A DNA stretch of 64,000 nt. It comes from Buchnera_K aphidicola_B (GTDB taxonomy: Bacteria; Pseudomonadota; Gammaproteobacteria; Enterobacterales; Enterobacteriaceae). Numbering within the stretch: position 1 is the stretch's first letter; every line of letters begins with the position of its first letter. A program made the position numbers and the translations under genes. Where the stretch lies: positions 62,001 through 126,000 of the forward strand of contig NZ_CP135015.1 of NCBI RefSeq assembly GCF_039388045.1, in the 5' to 3' direction. The notes under the pieces are model-generated. The model was not told the origin of the DNA. It worked only from the letters and a program-made list of their open reading frames with translations, and searched no databases. Below are positions 8,677 through 18,416 of this stretch, piece after piece.

Positions 8677-9741
8677 ATGGATATTAAAAAATTAGTTCGA
8701 AGTGAAGTATTAAATTTAATACCTTATGAATCTGCTCGTAAAATTGGAGGAATGGGTGATGTGTGGTTAAATGCTAATGAATCACCTTATTATTTGACAT
8801 TTAATTTATCAAATAAAAAATTTAACAGATATCCAGAACCACAATCTAAAACAATTTTATTAAATTATTCAAAATATCTTGGTCATAATATTAATAGTAA
8901 AATATTAATTACTCGAGGTGCTGATGAAGCTATAGATTTATTAATAAGAACTTTTTGTATACCTAATAAAGATATGATTATATATTTTCCTCCAACATAT
9001 GGTATGTATCATATTAGTGCATTAATATCTGGTATTAAAAATAAAATAATTAATATTTATAAAAATAATAATTTTTATGTAGATAATTTTTTTAAACAAT
9101 TTAAAAATGTGAAATTAATATTTATATGTAGACCAAATAATCCAACTGGGGATATTATCTCTCAAGAGAGTATTATATATATTTTGCAAAATTTAAATAA
9201 TACATTATTAATTATAGATGAAGCATATATAGAATTTATTTTAAATGAAAGTTTTGTTTTGTATGTTAAAAAATATATTAATTTAATTATATTACGTACT
9301 ATGTCTAAAGCTTTTGCTTTAGCTGGATTAAGATGTGGTTTTATTATAGCTGATAAATTAATTATTCAGTTTTTATCAAAAATTATAGCTCCATATCCTT
9401 TATCTACACCTGTTATTGATATTGTTTCTCAATCGTTAATTAAAAAAAATGTAGTTTTAATGTACACCAGAGTGATAGAAATAAATTCAAATCGTATTTG
9501 GTTTATTTATATGTTACGATCTATAAATTATGTAATAAAAATATTTGATAGTGTAGCAAATTATTTATTAGTATATTTTGAATTTTCAGAAAAAATTTTT
9601 AGATATTTGTGGGATAATGGCATTATTGTACGTAATCAGAAAAGTAATTATTTAAAAAATTGTATTAGAATTACAGTAGGAAGCAAATTAGAATGTTTAA
9701 AAATAATTATGAAATTGAAAGAATATAATTTTATTAAATAA
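8677..9741 (+). CDS. hisC: Histidinol-phosphate aminotransferase
   Basis: PLP-dependent transaminase that converts imidazole acetol-phosphate to histidinol-phosphate using glutamate. The product has 354 residues (E. coli 356). WLNANESP near residue 30, TRGADEAIDLLIRTF near 89, CRPNNPTG near 153, IDEAYIEF near 183 and the PLP-lysine segment TMSKAFALAGLRCGF near 210 are all present. ATG begins three bases after the hisD stop, inside the A-rich junction, with no independent ribosome-binding site; translation is probably coupled to hisD. Confidence 0.96.
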   Translation: MDIKKLVRSEVLNLIPYESARKIGGMGDVWLNANESPYYLTFNLSNKKFNRYPEPQSKTILLNYSKYLGHNINSKILITRGADEAIDLLIRTFCIPNKDMIIYFPPTYGMYHISALISGIKNKIINIYKNNNFYVDNFFKQFKNVKLIFICRPNNPTGDIISQESIIYILQNLNNTLLIIDEAYIEFILNESFVLYVKKYINLIILRTMSKAFALAGLRCGFIIADKLIIQFLSKIIAPYPLSTPVIDIVSQSLIKKNVVLMYTRVIEINSNRIWFIYMLRSINYVIKIFDSVANYLLVYFEFSEKIFRYLWDNGIIVRNQKSNYLKNCIRITVGSKLECLKIIMKLKEYNFIK

Positions 9742-9753
9742 CAAGGAATTTTT

Positions 9754-10821
9754 GTGCAGGGAAAATATTTATTTATTGATAGAGATGGTACATTAATACA
9801 TGAGCCTTTAGATAATTTTCAAATTGATTGTATAAAAAAACTATCTTTTGAATCTTATGTGGTGCAATCTCTAACTACTCTTAAAAATTTTGGTTATAAA
9901 TTTATTATAGTTACAAATCAGGATGGATTAGGTAGTGTGCATTTTTCTAAAGAAAAATTTAATGTTCCACATAAATATATGTTAGATTTATTTTCTTCAC
10001 AGGGAATTAATTTTGAAGAAGTTTTCATTTGTCCTCATTTTGTATATGAAGATTGTTTATGTAGAAAACCTAAATTAGGAATGATAAAAAATTTTATTAA
10101 TGATAATTTAATAAATAAAGAACTCAGTTATGTTATTGGAGATCGCGATACAGATATGAAATTTGCTAAAAATATGGGAATTAAAGGTATTTTATATAAT
10201 AAAAATAATTGTAATTGGCCAAATATAGTTTCTTTAATTACTAAAAAGAAACAATATATTAAAATTATACGTAATACTTTTGAAACAAATATTTTTTTAA
10301 AATTATGGAAAAATAAAAAAAAAGATATAAATATTAACACTGGAATAGATTTTTTTGATCATATGTTAGAACAAGTAGCGATACATAGTGGATTGTGCAT
10401 GCATTTAATAGTTATATCTAATTTAAATATTGATGATCATCATATTGTAGAAGATGTTAGTATTGTTTTAGGTAAAGCATTATTAAAAATTTTAAAAAAA
10501 AAAAATGGTTTGAAAAGGTTTGGTTTTATTTTACCTATGGATGATAGTTTAGCTCAATGTGTGATAGATATTTCAGGACGTTCATATTTATCATTTCAGG
10601 TGACATTTACTCATCAATATATTGCTTCTTTAAGTACTGAAATGATCGAACATTTTTTTAAAACAATTTCAAATTCTATGAAAATTAATATATATTTAAA
10701 AGCAAAAGGTTCTAATGATCATCATTTAGCTGAATCCATATTTAAAGCATTTGGTAAAACTTTAATGCAAGCTATGTTGATGCAAGGAGATATATTACCT
10801 AGTTCAAAAGGTGTTCTTTAA
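9754..10821 (+). CDS. hisB: Bifunctional histidinol-phosphatase / imidazoleglycerol-phosphate dehydratase
   Basis: Two-domain enzyme as in gamma-proteobacteria. Residues 1-165 form a HAD phosphatase (FIDRDGTL with the nucleophilic aspartate, VTNQDGLG, GDRDTDMKFAKNMG) with a zinc loop of the CPHFVYEDCLCRKP type. Residues 166-355 form the manganese dehydratase with DHHIVEDV and NDHHLAESIFKAFG. The length, 355 residues, equals E. coli HisB. The start is GTG 9754, supported by AAGGA at 9743-9747 and by the MQGKYLFIDRDGTL alignment. A 12-A tract at 10494-10505 lies in frame in the second domain. The last base of its stop overlaps the hisH start. Confidence 0.96.
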   Translation: MQGKYLFIDRDGTLIHEPLDNFQIDCIKKLSFESYVVQSLTTLKNFGYKFIIVTNQDGLGSVHFSKEKFNVPHKYMLDLFSSQGINFEEVFICPHFVYEDCLCRKPKLGMIKNFINDNLINKELSYVIGDRDTDMKFAKNMGIKGILYNKNNCNWPNIVSLITKKKQYIKIIRNTFETNIFLKLWKNKKKDININTGIDFFDHMLEQVAIHSGLCMHLIVISNLNIDDHHIVEDVSIVLGKALLKILKKKNGLKRFGFILPMDDSLAQCVIDISGRSYLSFQVTFTHQYIASLSTEMIEHFFKTISNSMKINIYLKAKGSNDHHLAESIFKAFGKTLMQAMLMQGDILPSSKGVL

Positions 10822-11411
10822 TGGATATTATAATATTAGATACTGGTTGCGCTAATTTATCTTCTGTTAAATTTGCGATAAAAAGGTTAGGATATAATCC
10901 AATTATTACTAATGAATATAAAACGGTTTTACATGCTGAAAAAATAATTTTACCTGGTGTTGGAACTCCATTTGCTGCAATGAGTAATTTAAAAAAATAT
11001 AAATTAATAGATATTATTTTAAATTACACGAAACCAATTTTAGGTATTTGTTTAGGAATGCAATTATTTTGTGCATATAGTGAAGAATCGAAAAATATAA
11101 AAAATTTGAATATTATTAAATACCCGATATTAAGTTTACCAAAAAATAATTTACCATTACCACATATAGGTTGGAATAAAGTATATTCTTGTAAAAAAAA
11201 TGTATTATTTAGAAATATAATGGATGGTTCTAGATTTTATTTTTTACATCAGTATATGTTACCTATAAATAAATATTCTATTTTAAAAACTGATTATGGA
11301 TGTTTTTTTAGTGCTGCTTTTCAAAAAAAAAATTTTTTTGGTATACAATTTCATCCTGAAAAATCCGGCCCTCTTGGCTCACAATTATTAAAAAACTTTT
11401 TAGAGATATAA
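10821..11411 (+). CDS. hisH: Imidazole glycerol phosphate synthase, glutaminase subunit
   Basis: Class I glutamine amidotransferase that supplies ammonia to HisF. The 196-residue product (as in E. coli) has the nucleophilic cysteine in GICLGMQ near residue 77 and the His-Glu pair in QFHPEKSG near 178-180, completing the Cys-His-Glu triad. The start overlaps the hisB stop by one base (TAATG), and hisA begins two bases after its stop. It forms the heterodimer with HisF, encoded two genes downstream. Confidence 0.96.
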   Translation: MDIIILDTGCANLSSVKFAIKRLGYNPIITNEYKTVLHAEKIILPGVGTPFAAMSNLKKYKLIDIILNYTKPILGICLGMQLFCAYSEESKNIKNLNIIKYPILSLPKNNLPLPHIGWNKVYSCKKNVLFRNIMDGSRFYFLHQYMLPINKYSILKTDYGCFFSAAFQKKNFFGIQFHPEKSGPLGSQLLKNFLEI

Positions 11412-11413
11412 TT

Positions 11414-12139
11414 ATGATTATACCAGCTTTAGATTTCTTTAATAAAAAAATAGTACGCTTGTATCAAGGTAATTATGATAATATAAAATATTATAAATAT
11501 AATGTCATTAAACAATTATTAAAATATAAATCTCAGGGTGCTCATTTTATACATTTAGTTGATTTAAATGGTGCTCAGTATTCTGAAAATAAACAATATG
11601 ATTTTTTAAAAGAAATATTTCATTCAGTAAAAGATTTGACTGTTCAGATTGGTGGAGGGATTAGAAATATTCAAGATGTTGATGTTTTATTTAAATTAGG
11701 TGCAGCTAGAATTGTTATAGGTTCTTTAGCGGTTACAGATAAAAATCTTGTAGTAGATTTTTTTAAAATATATGGTCCTGAACGTATTGTATTAGCTTTA
11801 GATGTAAATATATATGATAATAAAAAAGAGTTGTATATTAATGGTTGGGGTTTAAATACAAAAATTTTATTAGAAGATATTATTAAATATTATCTTGTAT
11901 ATGGATTAAAGTATATATTATGTACTGATATTTCTAAAGATGGTACTTTATCAGGTCCTAATTTGAATTTATATAAAGAGATTATTAACACCTTTCCTAC
12001 GATTAAAATTCAATCTTCTGGAGGTATTGGTTCTTTAAATGATGTCATTAATTTAAAAAAAATTGGTGTTCATAATATTATTATTGGCAAAGCAATTTTA
12101 GAAAAAAAATTTACTTTGTTAGAGGCAAATTTATGTTAG
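11414..12139 (+). CDS. hisA: ProFAR isomerase (phosphoribosylformimino-AICAR-P isomerase)
   Basis: TIM-barrel Amadori isomerase of histidine synthesis, converting ProFAR to PRFAR. The product has 241 residues (E. coli 245). It carries the N-terminal catalytic aspartate in IIPALDFF, VRLYQGNY, QIGGGIRN near residue 79, the second catalytic aspartate in LALDVNIY near 128, and phosphate-binding CTDISKDGTLSGPN near 171. It overlaps hisF by seven bases, the usual translational coupling of these half-barrel homologues. Confidence 0.96.
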   Translation: MIIPALDFFNKKIVRLYQGNYDNIKYYKYNVIKQLLKYKSQGAHFIHLVDLNGAQYSENKQYDFLKEIFHSVKDLTVQIGGGIRNIQDVDVLFKLGAARIVIGSLAVTDKNLVVDFFKIYGPERIVLALDVNIYDNKKELYINGWGLNTKILLEDIIKYYLVYGLKYILCTDISKDGTLSGPNLNLYKEIINTFPTIKIQSSGGIGSLNDVINLKKIGVHNIIIGKAILEKKFTLLEANLC

Positions 12140-12909
12140 CAAAACGTATTATACCATGTTTAGATGTTAAAAATGGTTTAGTAGTTAAAGGTGTACAATT
12201 TTGCAATCATAAAGTTGTTGGTGAAGTTTTACCTTTAATAAAACGTTACATATCTGAAGGAGCGGATGAAATTGTTTTTTATGATATTACTGCTTCTTCA
12301 GAAGCAAAAATTGTTGATCGTAGATGGATTAATGATATTGCTGAAATTGTTGATATACCATTTTGTGTTGCGGGTGGTATTAAATCTTTACGAGATGTAG
12401 AAAATATTTTATCTTATGGTGCTGATAAAATTTCAATTAATTCCCCTGCATTATTAAACCCTAATTTAATTACTAGTATAGCTAAATATTTTGGTTCGCA
12501 ATGTGTAGTTGTTGGAGTTGATTCTTGGTTTAATAAAAACACTGGTCATTATGAAGTATACCAATATACTGGAGATATATCTAAAATACATAAAACTCGT
12601 TGGAAAACATTAGATTGGGTTAAAAAAGTGCAAGATTGTGGTGCTGGTGAAATTGTTTTAAATGTTATGAATCAAGATGGAGTAGGATTAGGCTATGATT
12701 TAGAACAATTATTTATAATTCGTCAAATTTGTCATGTTCCCTTAATTGCTTCAGGTGGTGCTGGTTCATTAAGGCATTTTTATGATTTGTTTTCTTCTGT
12801 TGATGTTAATGGTGCTTTGGCAGCTTCTGTTTTTCATAAAAAAATAATTAATATTAAGGAATTAAAGTTATTTTTAAAAAATAAAGGGGTGGAAATAAGA
12901 GAGTGTTAG
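12133..12909 (+). CDS. hisF: Imidazole glycerol phosphate synthase, cyclase subunit
   Basis: TIM-barrel partner of HisH; it uses ammonia to close the imidazole ring and releases AICAR for purine synthesis. The length of 258 residues matches E. coli. The catalytic aspartates lie in CLDVKNG near residue 11 and in NVMNQDGVGLGYD near 180; FYDITAS and VAGGIKS near 82 are also conserved. It starts inside the end of hisA and overlaps hisI by seven bases, stopping with TAG. Confidence 0.97.
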   Translation: MLAKRIIPCLDVKNGLVVKGVQFCNHKVVGEVLPLIKRYISEGADEIVFYDITASSEAKIVDRRWINDIAEIVDIPFCVAGGIKSLRDVENILSYGADKISINSPALLNPNLITSIAKYFGSQCVVVGVDSWFNKNTGHYEVYQYTGDISKIHKTRWKTLDWVKKVQDCGAGEIVLNVMNQDGVGLGYDLEQLFIIRQICHVPLIASGGAGSLRHFYDLFSSVDVNGALAASVFHKKIINIKELKLFLKNKGVEIREC

Positions 12910-13514
12910 AAAAATTTCAAAATAATGTTAAAATTGATTGGATTAAGGTAAATAAATTGATTCCAGTTATTGTTCAAAATGTTTTAAATGGTATGGTATT
13001 AATGCATGCATATATGAATTTTAAAGCATTATATAAAACACAAAAAACTGGTTTTATGGTTTTTTATTCACGTACAAAAAAAAAATTATGGATGAAAGGG
13101 GAATTTTCAGGGAATTTCCTAATTTTAGTACATCTTATACATGATTGTGATAACGATACTTTATTAGCTTTAGTAAAATCTATTGGTAAAACTTGTCATT
13201 TAGATCAAGATAGTTGCTTTAAATATCCTAATTCTAGTTTTATTTTTTTAAATAAATTAGAAAATTGTATTGAAAATAGGAAACATAATATGGAGCGAAA
13301 TTCTTATACTAAAAAATTATATAATAGCGGAGTAAATAGAATTATACAAAAATTTGGTGAAGAAGCTGTGGAGGTTATTATATCTGTATGTAGGGATAAT
13401 AAAAAAAATATTATAAATGAAGTTTCAGATTTAATATATCATCTTATGGTTGTATTATCTGCTAAAGAAATTCCTTTAAGTGTTATTTGTAATAATCTTT
13501 ATAATCGCAGTTAG
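12903..13514 (+). CDS. hisI: Bifunctional phosphoribosyl-AMP cyclohydrolase / phosphoribosyl-ATP pyrophosphatase
   Basis: Fused HisI-HisE enzyme for steps two and three of histidine synthesis. Residues 1-115 are the cyclohydrolase: MKGEFSGN, the metal-binding HDCDNDT and the zinc cysteines in TCHLDQDSCF. From about 115 comes the MazG-like pyrophosphatase helix bundle with KKLYNSGVNRIIQKFGEEAVE. The length of 203 equals E. coli HisI. The start is GTG 12903, inside the hisF end, which gives the best alignment and matches the coupling seen elsewhere in the operon. It is the last operon gene; gnd follows after 110 bases. Confidence 0.95.
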   Translation: MLEKFQNNVKIDWIKVNKLIPVIVQNVLNGMVLMHAYMNFKALYKTQKTGFMVFYSRTKKKLWMKGEFSGNFLILVHLIHDCDNDTLLALVKSIGKTCHLDQDSCFKYPNSSFIFLNKLENCIENRKHNMERNSYTKKLYNSGVNRIIQKFGEEAVEVIISVCRDNKKNIINEVSDLIYHLMVVLSAKEIPLSVICNNLYNRS

Positions 13515-13624
13515 TTTGATTTAAATATCTCTATTTACAATTGTTTTTATATTTAAATTTTTTAAAAAATTTTATGCAATGTTTTATTTTTACTTATAAT
13601 TTTTAAATATTAGGAGAATATCTT

Positions 13625-15031
13625 ATGTTAAAGCAACAAATAGGAGTTATTGGAATGGCCGTTATGGGCCAAAATTTAGCATTAAATATTGCAAATTGTG
13701 GTTATACTGTTTCTATTTATAATAGATCTAAAAATCGTACAGAAGATTTTTTAAGAGCACATAATAATAAAAATATATTTCCATATTTTGAAATTAAAAA
13801 TTTTATAAATTCATTACAATCTCCTCGTTGTGTTTTGTTAATGGTTAAATCTGGATGTGCAACAGATTCTACAATTAATTCTATTATACCATATTTATCT
13901 AAAAATGATATTGTGATTGATGGAGGTAATACCTTTTATAAAGATACAATCAAACGAAATGAAAAATTATCAAAATATGGTATATTTTTTATTGGAACAG
14001 GGATTTCTGGAGGTGAAAAGGGTGCTTTGCATGGTCCTTCTATTATGCCTGGTGGAGATCAATTAGCATATAATATTGTTAAACCTATTTTTAAAAAAAT
14101 ATCTGCTAAAGTTGATAATGAACCTTGTGTAAATTATATTGGTCCAAATGGATCAGGACATTATGTTAAAATGGTTCATAATGGAATTGAGTATGCTGAT
14201 ATGCAATTAATTGCTGAGTCTTATTTTTTATTAAAAAATATTATCAAAATGAGTAATAAAGAATTATCTGAAATTTTCAATTTTTGGAATCAAGGTGAAT
14301 TGCAAAGTTATTTAATTGAAATTACTTCTAAAATTCTTATAAAAAAAACAAAATCTGGAAATTATTTATTAGATTGTATTTTAGATACTGCAGAACAAAA
14401 AGGAACTGGTTCTTGGGTTAGTAAAAGTGCTTTAGATTTATGTGAACCTCTTTCATTAATTACTGAATCTGTTTTTGCTCGTTATATATCTTCTTTCAAA
14501 TCACAACGTTTATTTGCTGCAAAAGTATTAAAAGGTCCTTTAAATATTTCAATTATTAAAAATAAGGATTTATTTATTAAAAATATTCGAAAAGCTTTGT
14601 ATTTAAGTAAAATTATTGCTTATGCTCAAGGTTTTTCTCAGCTTAAAAATGCTTCTGATAGGTATAAATGGAATTTAAATTACGGAAAGATTGCTAAAAT
14701 TTTTCGCTCTGGTTGTATAATACGTGCGCAATTTTTACAAAAAATTACTGATACTTATATTAAATACGGTAATCAAGTAAATAATTTATTAATTACTCCA
14801 TATTTTAAAAGTATAGCTAATAAATATCAACATTCTCTTAGAGAAATTGTAGCATATTCTATTTCTAATGGTTACGCAGTTCCTTGTTTATCTGCCGCGA
14901 TATCATATTATGATTCGTATCGTTCTTCATTTTTATCATCAAATTTAATTCAAGCACAACGTGATTATTTTGGAGCACATACATATAAACGTATTGATAA
15001 GAAAGGAGTTTTTCATACTCATTGGGAATAA
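13625..15031 (+). CDS. gnd: 6-phosphogluconate dehydrogenase, decarboxylating
   Basis: Oxidative pentose phosphate enzyme that converts 6-phosphogluconate to ribulose-5-phosphate with NADPH and CO2. The 468-residue product (as in E. coli) has the Rossmann start IGVIGMAVMGQNLALNIA (GxAxMG type), the substrate motif GTGISGGEKGALHGPSIMPGG near 127 to 147, the catalytic lysine region GHYVKMVHNGIEY near 181, and C-terminal YKRIDKKGVFHTHWE. AGGAG at 13612-13616 precedes ATG 13625. The neighbourhood with the his operon is also seen in enterobacteria. Confidence 0.97.
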   Translation: MLKQQIGVIGMAVMGQNLALNIANCGYTVSIYNRSKNRTEDFLRAHNNKNIFPYFEIKNFINSLQSPRCVLLMVKSGCATDSTINSIIPYLSKNDIVIDGGNTFYKDTIKRNEKLSKYGIFFIGTGISGGEKGALHGPSIMPGGDQLAYNIVKPIFKKISAKVDNEPCVNYIGPNGSGHYVKMVHNGIEYADMQLIAESYFLLKNIIKMSNKELSEIFNFWNQGELQSYLIEITSKILIKKTKSGNYLLDCILDTAEQKGTGSWVSKSALDLCEPLSLITESVFARYISSFKSQRLFAAKVLKGPLNISIIKNKDLFIKNIRKALYLSKIIAYAQGFSQLKNASDRYKWNLNYGKIAKIFRSGCIIRAQFLQKITDTYIKYGNQVNNLLITPYFKSIANKYQHSLREIVAYSISNGYAVPCLSAAISYYDSYRSSFLSSNLIQAQRDYFGAHTYKRIDKKGVFHTHWE

Positions 15032-15485
15032 TTTTTTTATTTTTCAAATATTATATTTTATTTATAAATAAATTTATTGAAAATTATTTTAGTGTTTTAT
15101 TGTAATATAAATTAACTATTTATTGTATTATATGTATTATTGCTTTTTTATAAATTAAATATATTTTATTTTTTTAATTTTTACTCTTTATTTTTTTTAT
15201 TATTTTTCTTGTATAATGTTTATCTGTACATTGCAAATTTAATTTTAATATAATATTTTGTGTTTTTTATTTGAAATATTTTTATATTATTTGGTTGTGT
15301 ATTTATTTATTTTTAAATTTTTATTATATTTGTATTTTTAAAATTTATTTTATTGTATTTTAAAATATTCGTTAAATTTTAAATTTTAACTTTTAAACTA
15401 ATTTTTTAATATGTATTTATATTTAATATGATAATGTAAAAAAATATTTTTGTTTTTAAAATTTTTAGGAATTTTAATAATTTTT
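15032..15485. other. AT-rich spacer between gnd and metG, no gene seen
   Basis: 454 bases of nearly pure A and T with stop codons in all frames and no RNA gene recognised. A TATAAT hexamer occurs at 15212-15217, but no convincing -35 is aligned with it, so I do not call a promoter. In many relatives dcd lies near metG; I see no trace of it here. The spacer may be the decayed site of a lost gene, which is an inference from its length. Confidence 0.5.
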
Positions 15486-17117
15486 ATGAAAAAAATAAAA
15501 AAAAGAAAAATTTTAGTTACTTGCGCTTTACCTTATGCAAATGGTTTAATTCATTTAGGACATATAATGGAACATATTCAAGCAGATATATGGGTTCGTT
15601 TTCACCGTATGTTAAATAATAAAATTTGGTTTATATGTTCTGGTGATACTCATGGTACAGCAATAATGTTAAAGTGCAAAAAAGAAAAAATAAAACCGAA
15701 AATTTATGTTAAAAAAATTATTAAAGAGCAAAAAGATATTTTTTTAAAATTTAATATTTCACATGATAATTATTATTCTACACATACTAAAGAACATTTA
15801 TATTATGTAAATAAATTATTTCTTATTTTAAAAAAAAAAAAGTTAATTAACAAAAAAACTATTTATCAATGGTTCGATTCTAAGTTTAATATATTTTTAC
15901 CAGATCGTTTAGTTTTAGGAACCTGTCCTATATGTAGAAGTAACAAACAATATGGTGATAATTGTGAATCTTGTGGTTCTGTATATTCTGCTTTAGATTT
16001 AATTAAACCTATTTCTGTTTTATCAAATACTAAACCTATTTTAAAGAATTCAGTACATTTATTTTTTAATTTACCATATTTTACTAATATGTTAAAAAAT
16101 TGGACTGCATCTGATGTTTTACAAAAAACAGTATATAACAAAATTAAGGAATGGTTATTAAAAGGATTGAAAGAGTGGGATATATCTCGAGATGCCCCTT
16201 ATTTTGGTTTTAAAATACCGTTTTATACAAATAAATATTTTTATGTTTGGTTTGATGCTCCTATTGGTTACATTAGTTCTTTTAAAAATTTGTGTGATAA
16301 AAATAAAAACATAAATTTTAAAAAATTTTGGGTAAAAAGTTCAAATTATGAATTGTATCATTTTATAGGTAAAGATATTATTTATTTTCATAGTTTATTT
16401 TGGCCGGCGGTTTTACATGGTTGTGATTTTAAAAAACCTACAAAAATTTTTGCTCATGGTTATGTATTATTTAATGGTTGCAAAATGTCTAAATCTCGAG
16501 GTGTAAATATTACTGCTAAGAATTGGTTAAAATATTTTGATTCTGATAGTTTGCGTTATTATTATGCTTCAAAATTGTCTAATGGAATAGAAGATATAGA
16601 TATAAATATAAAACAATTTATAAATAAAATTAATTCTGATCTTTTAAATAAAATTGTTAATTTAGCTTCGCGTAGCGCTAAGATAATTAATGTTCGGTTT
16701 AATAGTTTTTTATCTACAAAAATAGAAGATATTGATTTATATAACTATTTTTTAAAAATTTCTAATAATATAATATATAATTTTAATAAACTTAATTTTA
16801 ATATTGTAATTAGTGAGATTATAGAATTAGCGAACTTAGCTAATAAATATATTAATGATAAAAAACCTTGGACATATAAAGAAAAATTTTATTTTGATAA
16901 TAAAATACATAGAATTTTTTCTATGGGTATAAATTTTTTTAAAATTATTATGACTTGTTTGAAACCTATTACACCTATTTTAGCTCAAAATTCTGAGATT
17001 TTTTTAAAAATTTCATTACTTTGGGAAAATATAAATCAACCTTTATTAAATCATAAAATTTCTATTTATAAAAATTTATATCAAAAAATTAATGAAAATA
17101 TAAAATATAATTTTTAA
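15486..17117 (+). CDS. metG: Methionyl-tRNA synthetase
   Basis: Class Ia synthetase charging initiator and elongator tRNA-Met. HLGH of the HIGH motif lies near residue 23, the zinc knuckle CPICRSNKQYGDNCESC near 140-160, and KMSKSRG near 333. The product has 543 residues against 677 in E. coli: catalytic and anticodon-binding domains are complete, but the C-terminal EMAP-like dimerisation/tRNA-binding domain is absent, which is usual for Buchnera. I start at ATG 15486 (MKKIKKRKILVTCALPYANG) rather than at the in-frame codon at 15450, since family similarity begins there. It converges on tilS with one base between stops. Confidence 0.93.
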   Translation: MKKIKKRKILVTCALPYANGLIHLGHIMEHIQADIWVRFHRMLNNKIWFICSGDTHGTAIMLKCKKEKIKPKIYVKKIIKEQKDIFLKFNISHDNYYSTHTKEHLYYVNKLFLILKKKKLINKKTIYQWFDSKFNIFLPDRLVLGTCPICRSNKQYGDNCESCGSVYSALDLIKPISVLSNTKPILKNSVHLFFNLPYFTNMLKNWTASDVLQKTVYNKIKEWLLKGLKEWDISRDAPYFGFKIPFYTNKYFYVWFDAPIGYISSFKNLCDKNKNINFKKFWVKSSNYELYHFIGKDIIYFHSLFWPAVLHGCDFKKPTKIFAHGYVLFNGCKMSKSRGVNITAKNWLKYFDSDSLRYYYASKLSNGIEDIDINIKQFINKINSDLLNKIVNLASRSAKIINVRFNSFLSTKIEDIDLYNYFLKISNNIIYNFNKLNFNIVISEIIELANLANKYINDKKPWTYKEKFYFDNKIHRIFSMGINFFKIIMTCLKPITPILAQNSEIFLKISLLWENINQPLLNHKISIYKNLYQKINENIKYNF

Positions 17118-17118
17118 T

Positions 17119-18390
17119 TTATTTAATCCATGATAATGATTTTTTTTTTTTAAAATACTTTATAGAATGATCATATATTCCAATAACTGAAACAAATTTA
17201 TTATTATAGAATAAAAGTGGTGTATTTATTCTTTTATTTTTAGATATTTTATATTTTTTCCATATTTTTTTTAATGTAATATATTTATTGTGTAGTGTTA
17301 ATAATTTTCCTTTGGTGTTAAATTTTATATTTATTTGTTCATTTTTTTTGGGTTTTGGTATATTTTTTTTTTTTTTATTATCAAAAATTAAAAATCCTAA
17401 TTTATGAGGTAAAATTAATGGTTTTTTAATTTGACTCCAATATAAAATTAAATTATTTGTTTTTTTTTGAAATTTTTTAATTAATAATGTATTTTTAAAT
17501 TTTTCTATAATAAAATTTTTTATTTTTATTTTTGTGTTTTTTTTTTTTAAAAAAATTAAGTTTTTGTTAATTTGATTTATATTATTTTTAGATATTAAAT
17601 GTTTTGTGTTTTTTTTTATCCAATATTTTAAAATATTATTGCGTAAAATTTTATTAATATATTTTATTTTGAACAAGTTTATTTTGTTTTTTTTGTAAGA
17701 AATATTTTTAATGCTTTTTTTTATAAAATATTTGATTAATAGATTTTGTTCTTTACATAAATGCATAGTTTTTAAAGAATTTTTAATAAAATAATTCCAT
17801 CTTTTTTGAAGTATTGGTAATATTTTAAATCTTATAAAATTTCTATCATATGTTATGTTTTTATTACTGTAATCATTAATATAAGGAACGTTATTTTTAA
17901 TAGCCCATTTATATATTTTTTTTTTACTTGTGTAAATTAATGGACGTAATATTTTTATTTTTTGAAATTTTTTAAATTCCCTCATTCCTGATAAACCTAA
18001 AGGTCCACTTCCTCTTTTTAAAGATAAAATTAGTGTTTCTACTTGGTCATTTTTATGATGTCCTGTTAATAATATTTCTTTTCTTTGTATGTGTTTTTTT
18101 ATTTTTTTATAGCGTAAATTTCTTGCTTGTGATTCAAATCCTTTTTTTTGTATATTCTGGATGTATATATTTTTTATTATTAAATAAATATTTAATTTTT
18201 TACATATTTTTTTACAATGTTGAGTCCATATATATGATTTTTCATTTTGATGATGGTCAATATGTATTGCACGAATTTTGTTTTTAATTAAAGTATATAA
18301 TAAAAATGTGGAATCTAAACCTCCACTATAAGCAAGTATTTTTTTTTTAATATTAGTATTTTTTTTAATTTTTAAAAGAATATTATTCAT
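17119..18390 (-). CDS. tilS: tRNA(Ile)-lysidine synthase
   Basis: ATP-dependent enzyme that puts lysine on C34 of the CAU-anticodon tRNA-Ile, so that it reads AUA instead of AUG; this is essential in an AT-rich genome using many AUA codons. The 423-residue protein (E. coli 432) starts with the PP-loop AYSGGLDSTFLL near residue 20 and has GHHKNDQVET near 115, HHxxDxxET-like. The central and C-terminal domains are kept but highly lysine-rich. The 3' end meets metG with one base between. No clear Shine-Dalgarno; the start agrees with the family. Confidence 0.93.
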   Translation of the reverse strand: MNNILLKIKKNTNIKKKILAYSGGLDSTFLLYTLIKNKIRAIHIDHHQNEKSYIWTQHCKKICKKLNIYLIIKNIYIQNIQKKGFESQARNLRYKKIKKHIQRKEILLTGHHKNDQVETLILSLKRGSGPLGLSGMREFKKFQKIKILRPLIYTSKKKIYKWAIKNNVPYINDYSNKNITYDRNFIRFKILPILQKRWNYFIKNSLKTMHLCKEQNLLIKYFIKKSIKNISYKKNKINLFKIKYINKILRNNILKYWIKKNTKHLISKNNINQINKNLIFLKKKNTKIKIKNFIIEKFKNTLLIKKFQKKTNNLILYWSQIKKPLILPHKLGFLIFDNKKKKNIPKPKKNEQINIKFNTKGKLLTLHNKYITLKKIWKKYKISKNKRINTPLLFYNNKFVSVIGIYDHSIKYFKKKKSLSWIK

Positions 18391-18416
18391 CTGATATATT
18401 TTAATTTATATAATTA

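Noticed and set aside
13540..13580. A/T palindrome after hisI as terminator
   Set aside because: TAAATTTTTTAAAAAATTTTA lacks any G-C pair, and such palindromes are common here by composition alone.
15212..15217. TATAAT as a promoter in the gnd-metG spacer
   Set aside because: In DNA this rich in A and T the hexamer is expected often by chance, and no well-spaced TTGACA-like element or downstream RNA gene supports it.
15450..15485. Upstream extension of metG to the first possible start at 15450
   Set aside because: The 12 extra residues are hydrophobic and have no counterpart in MetRS; MKKIKKRKILVTCALPYANG gives the family N-terminus.
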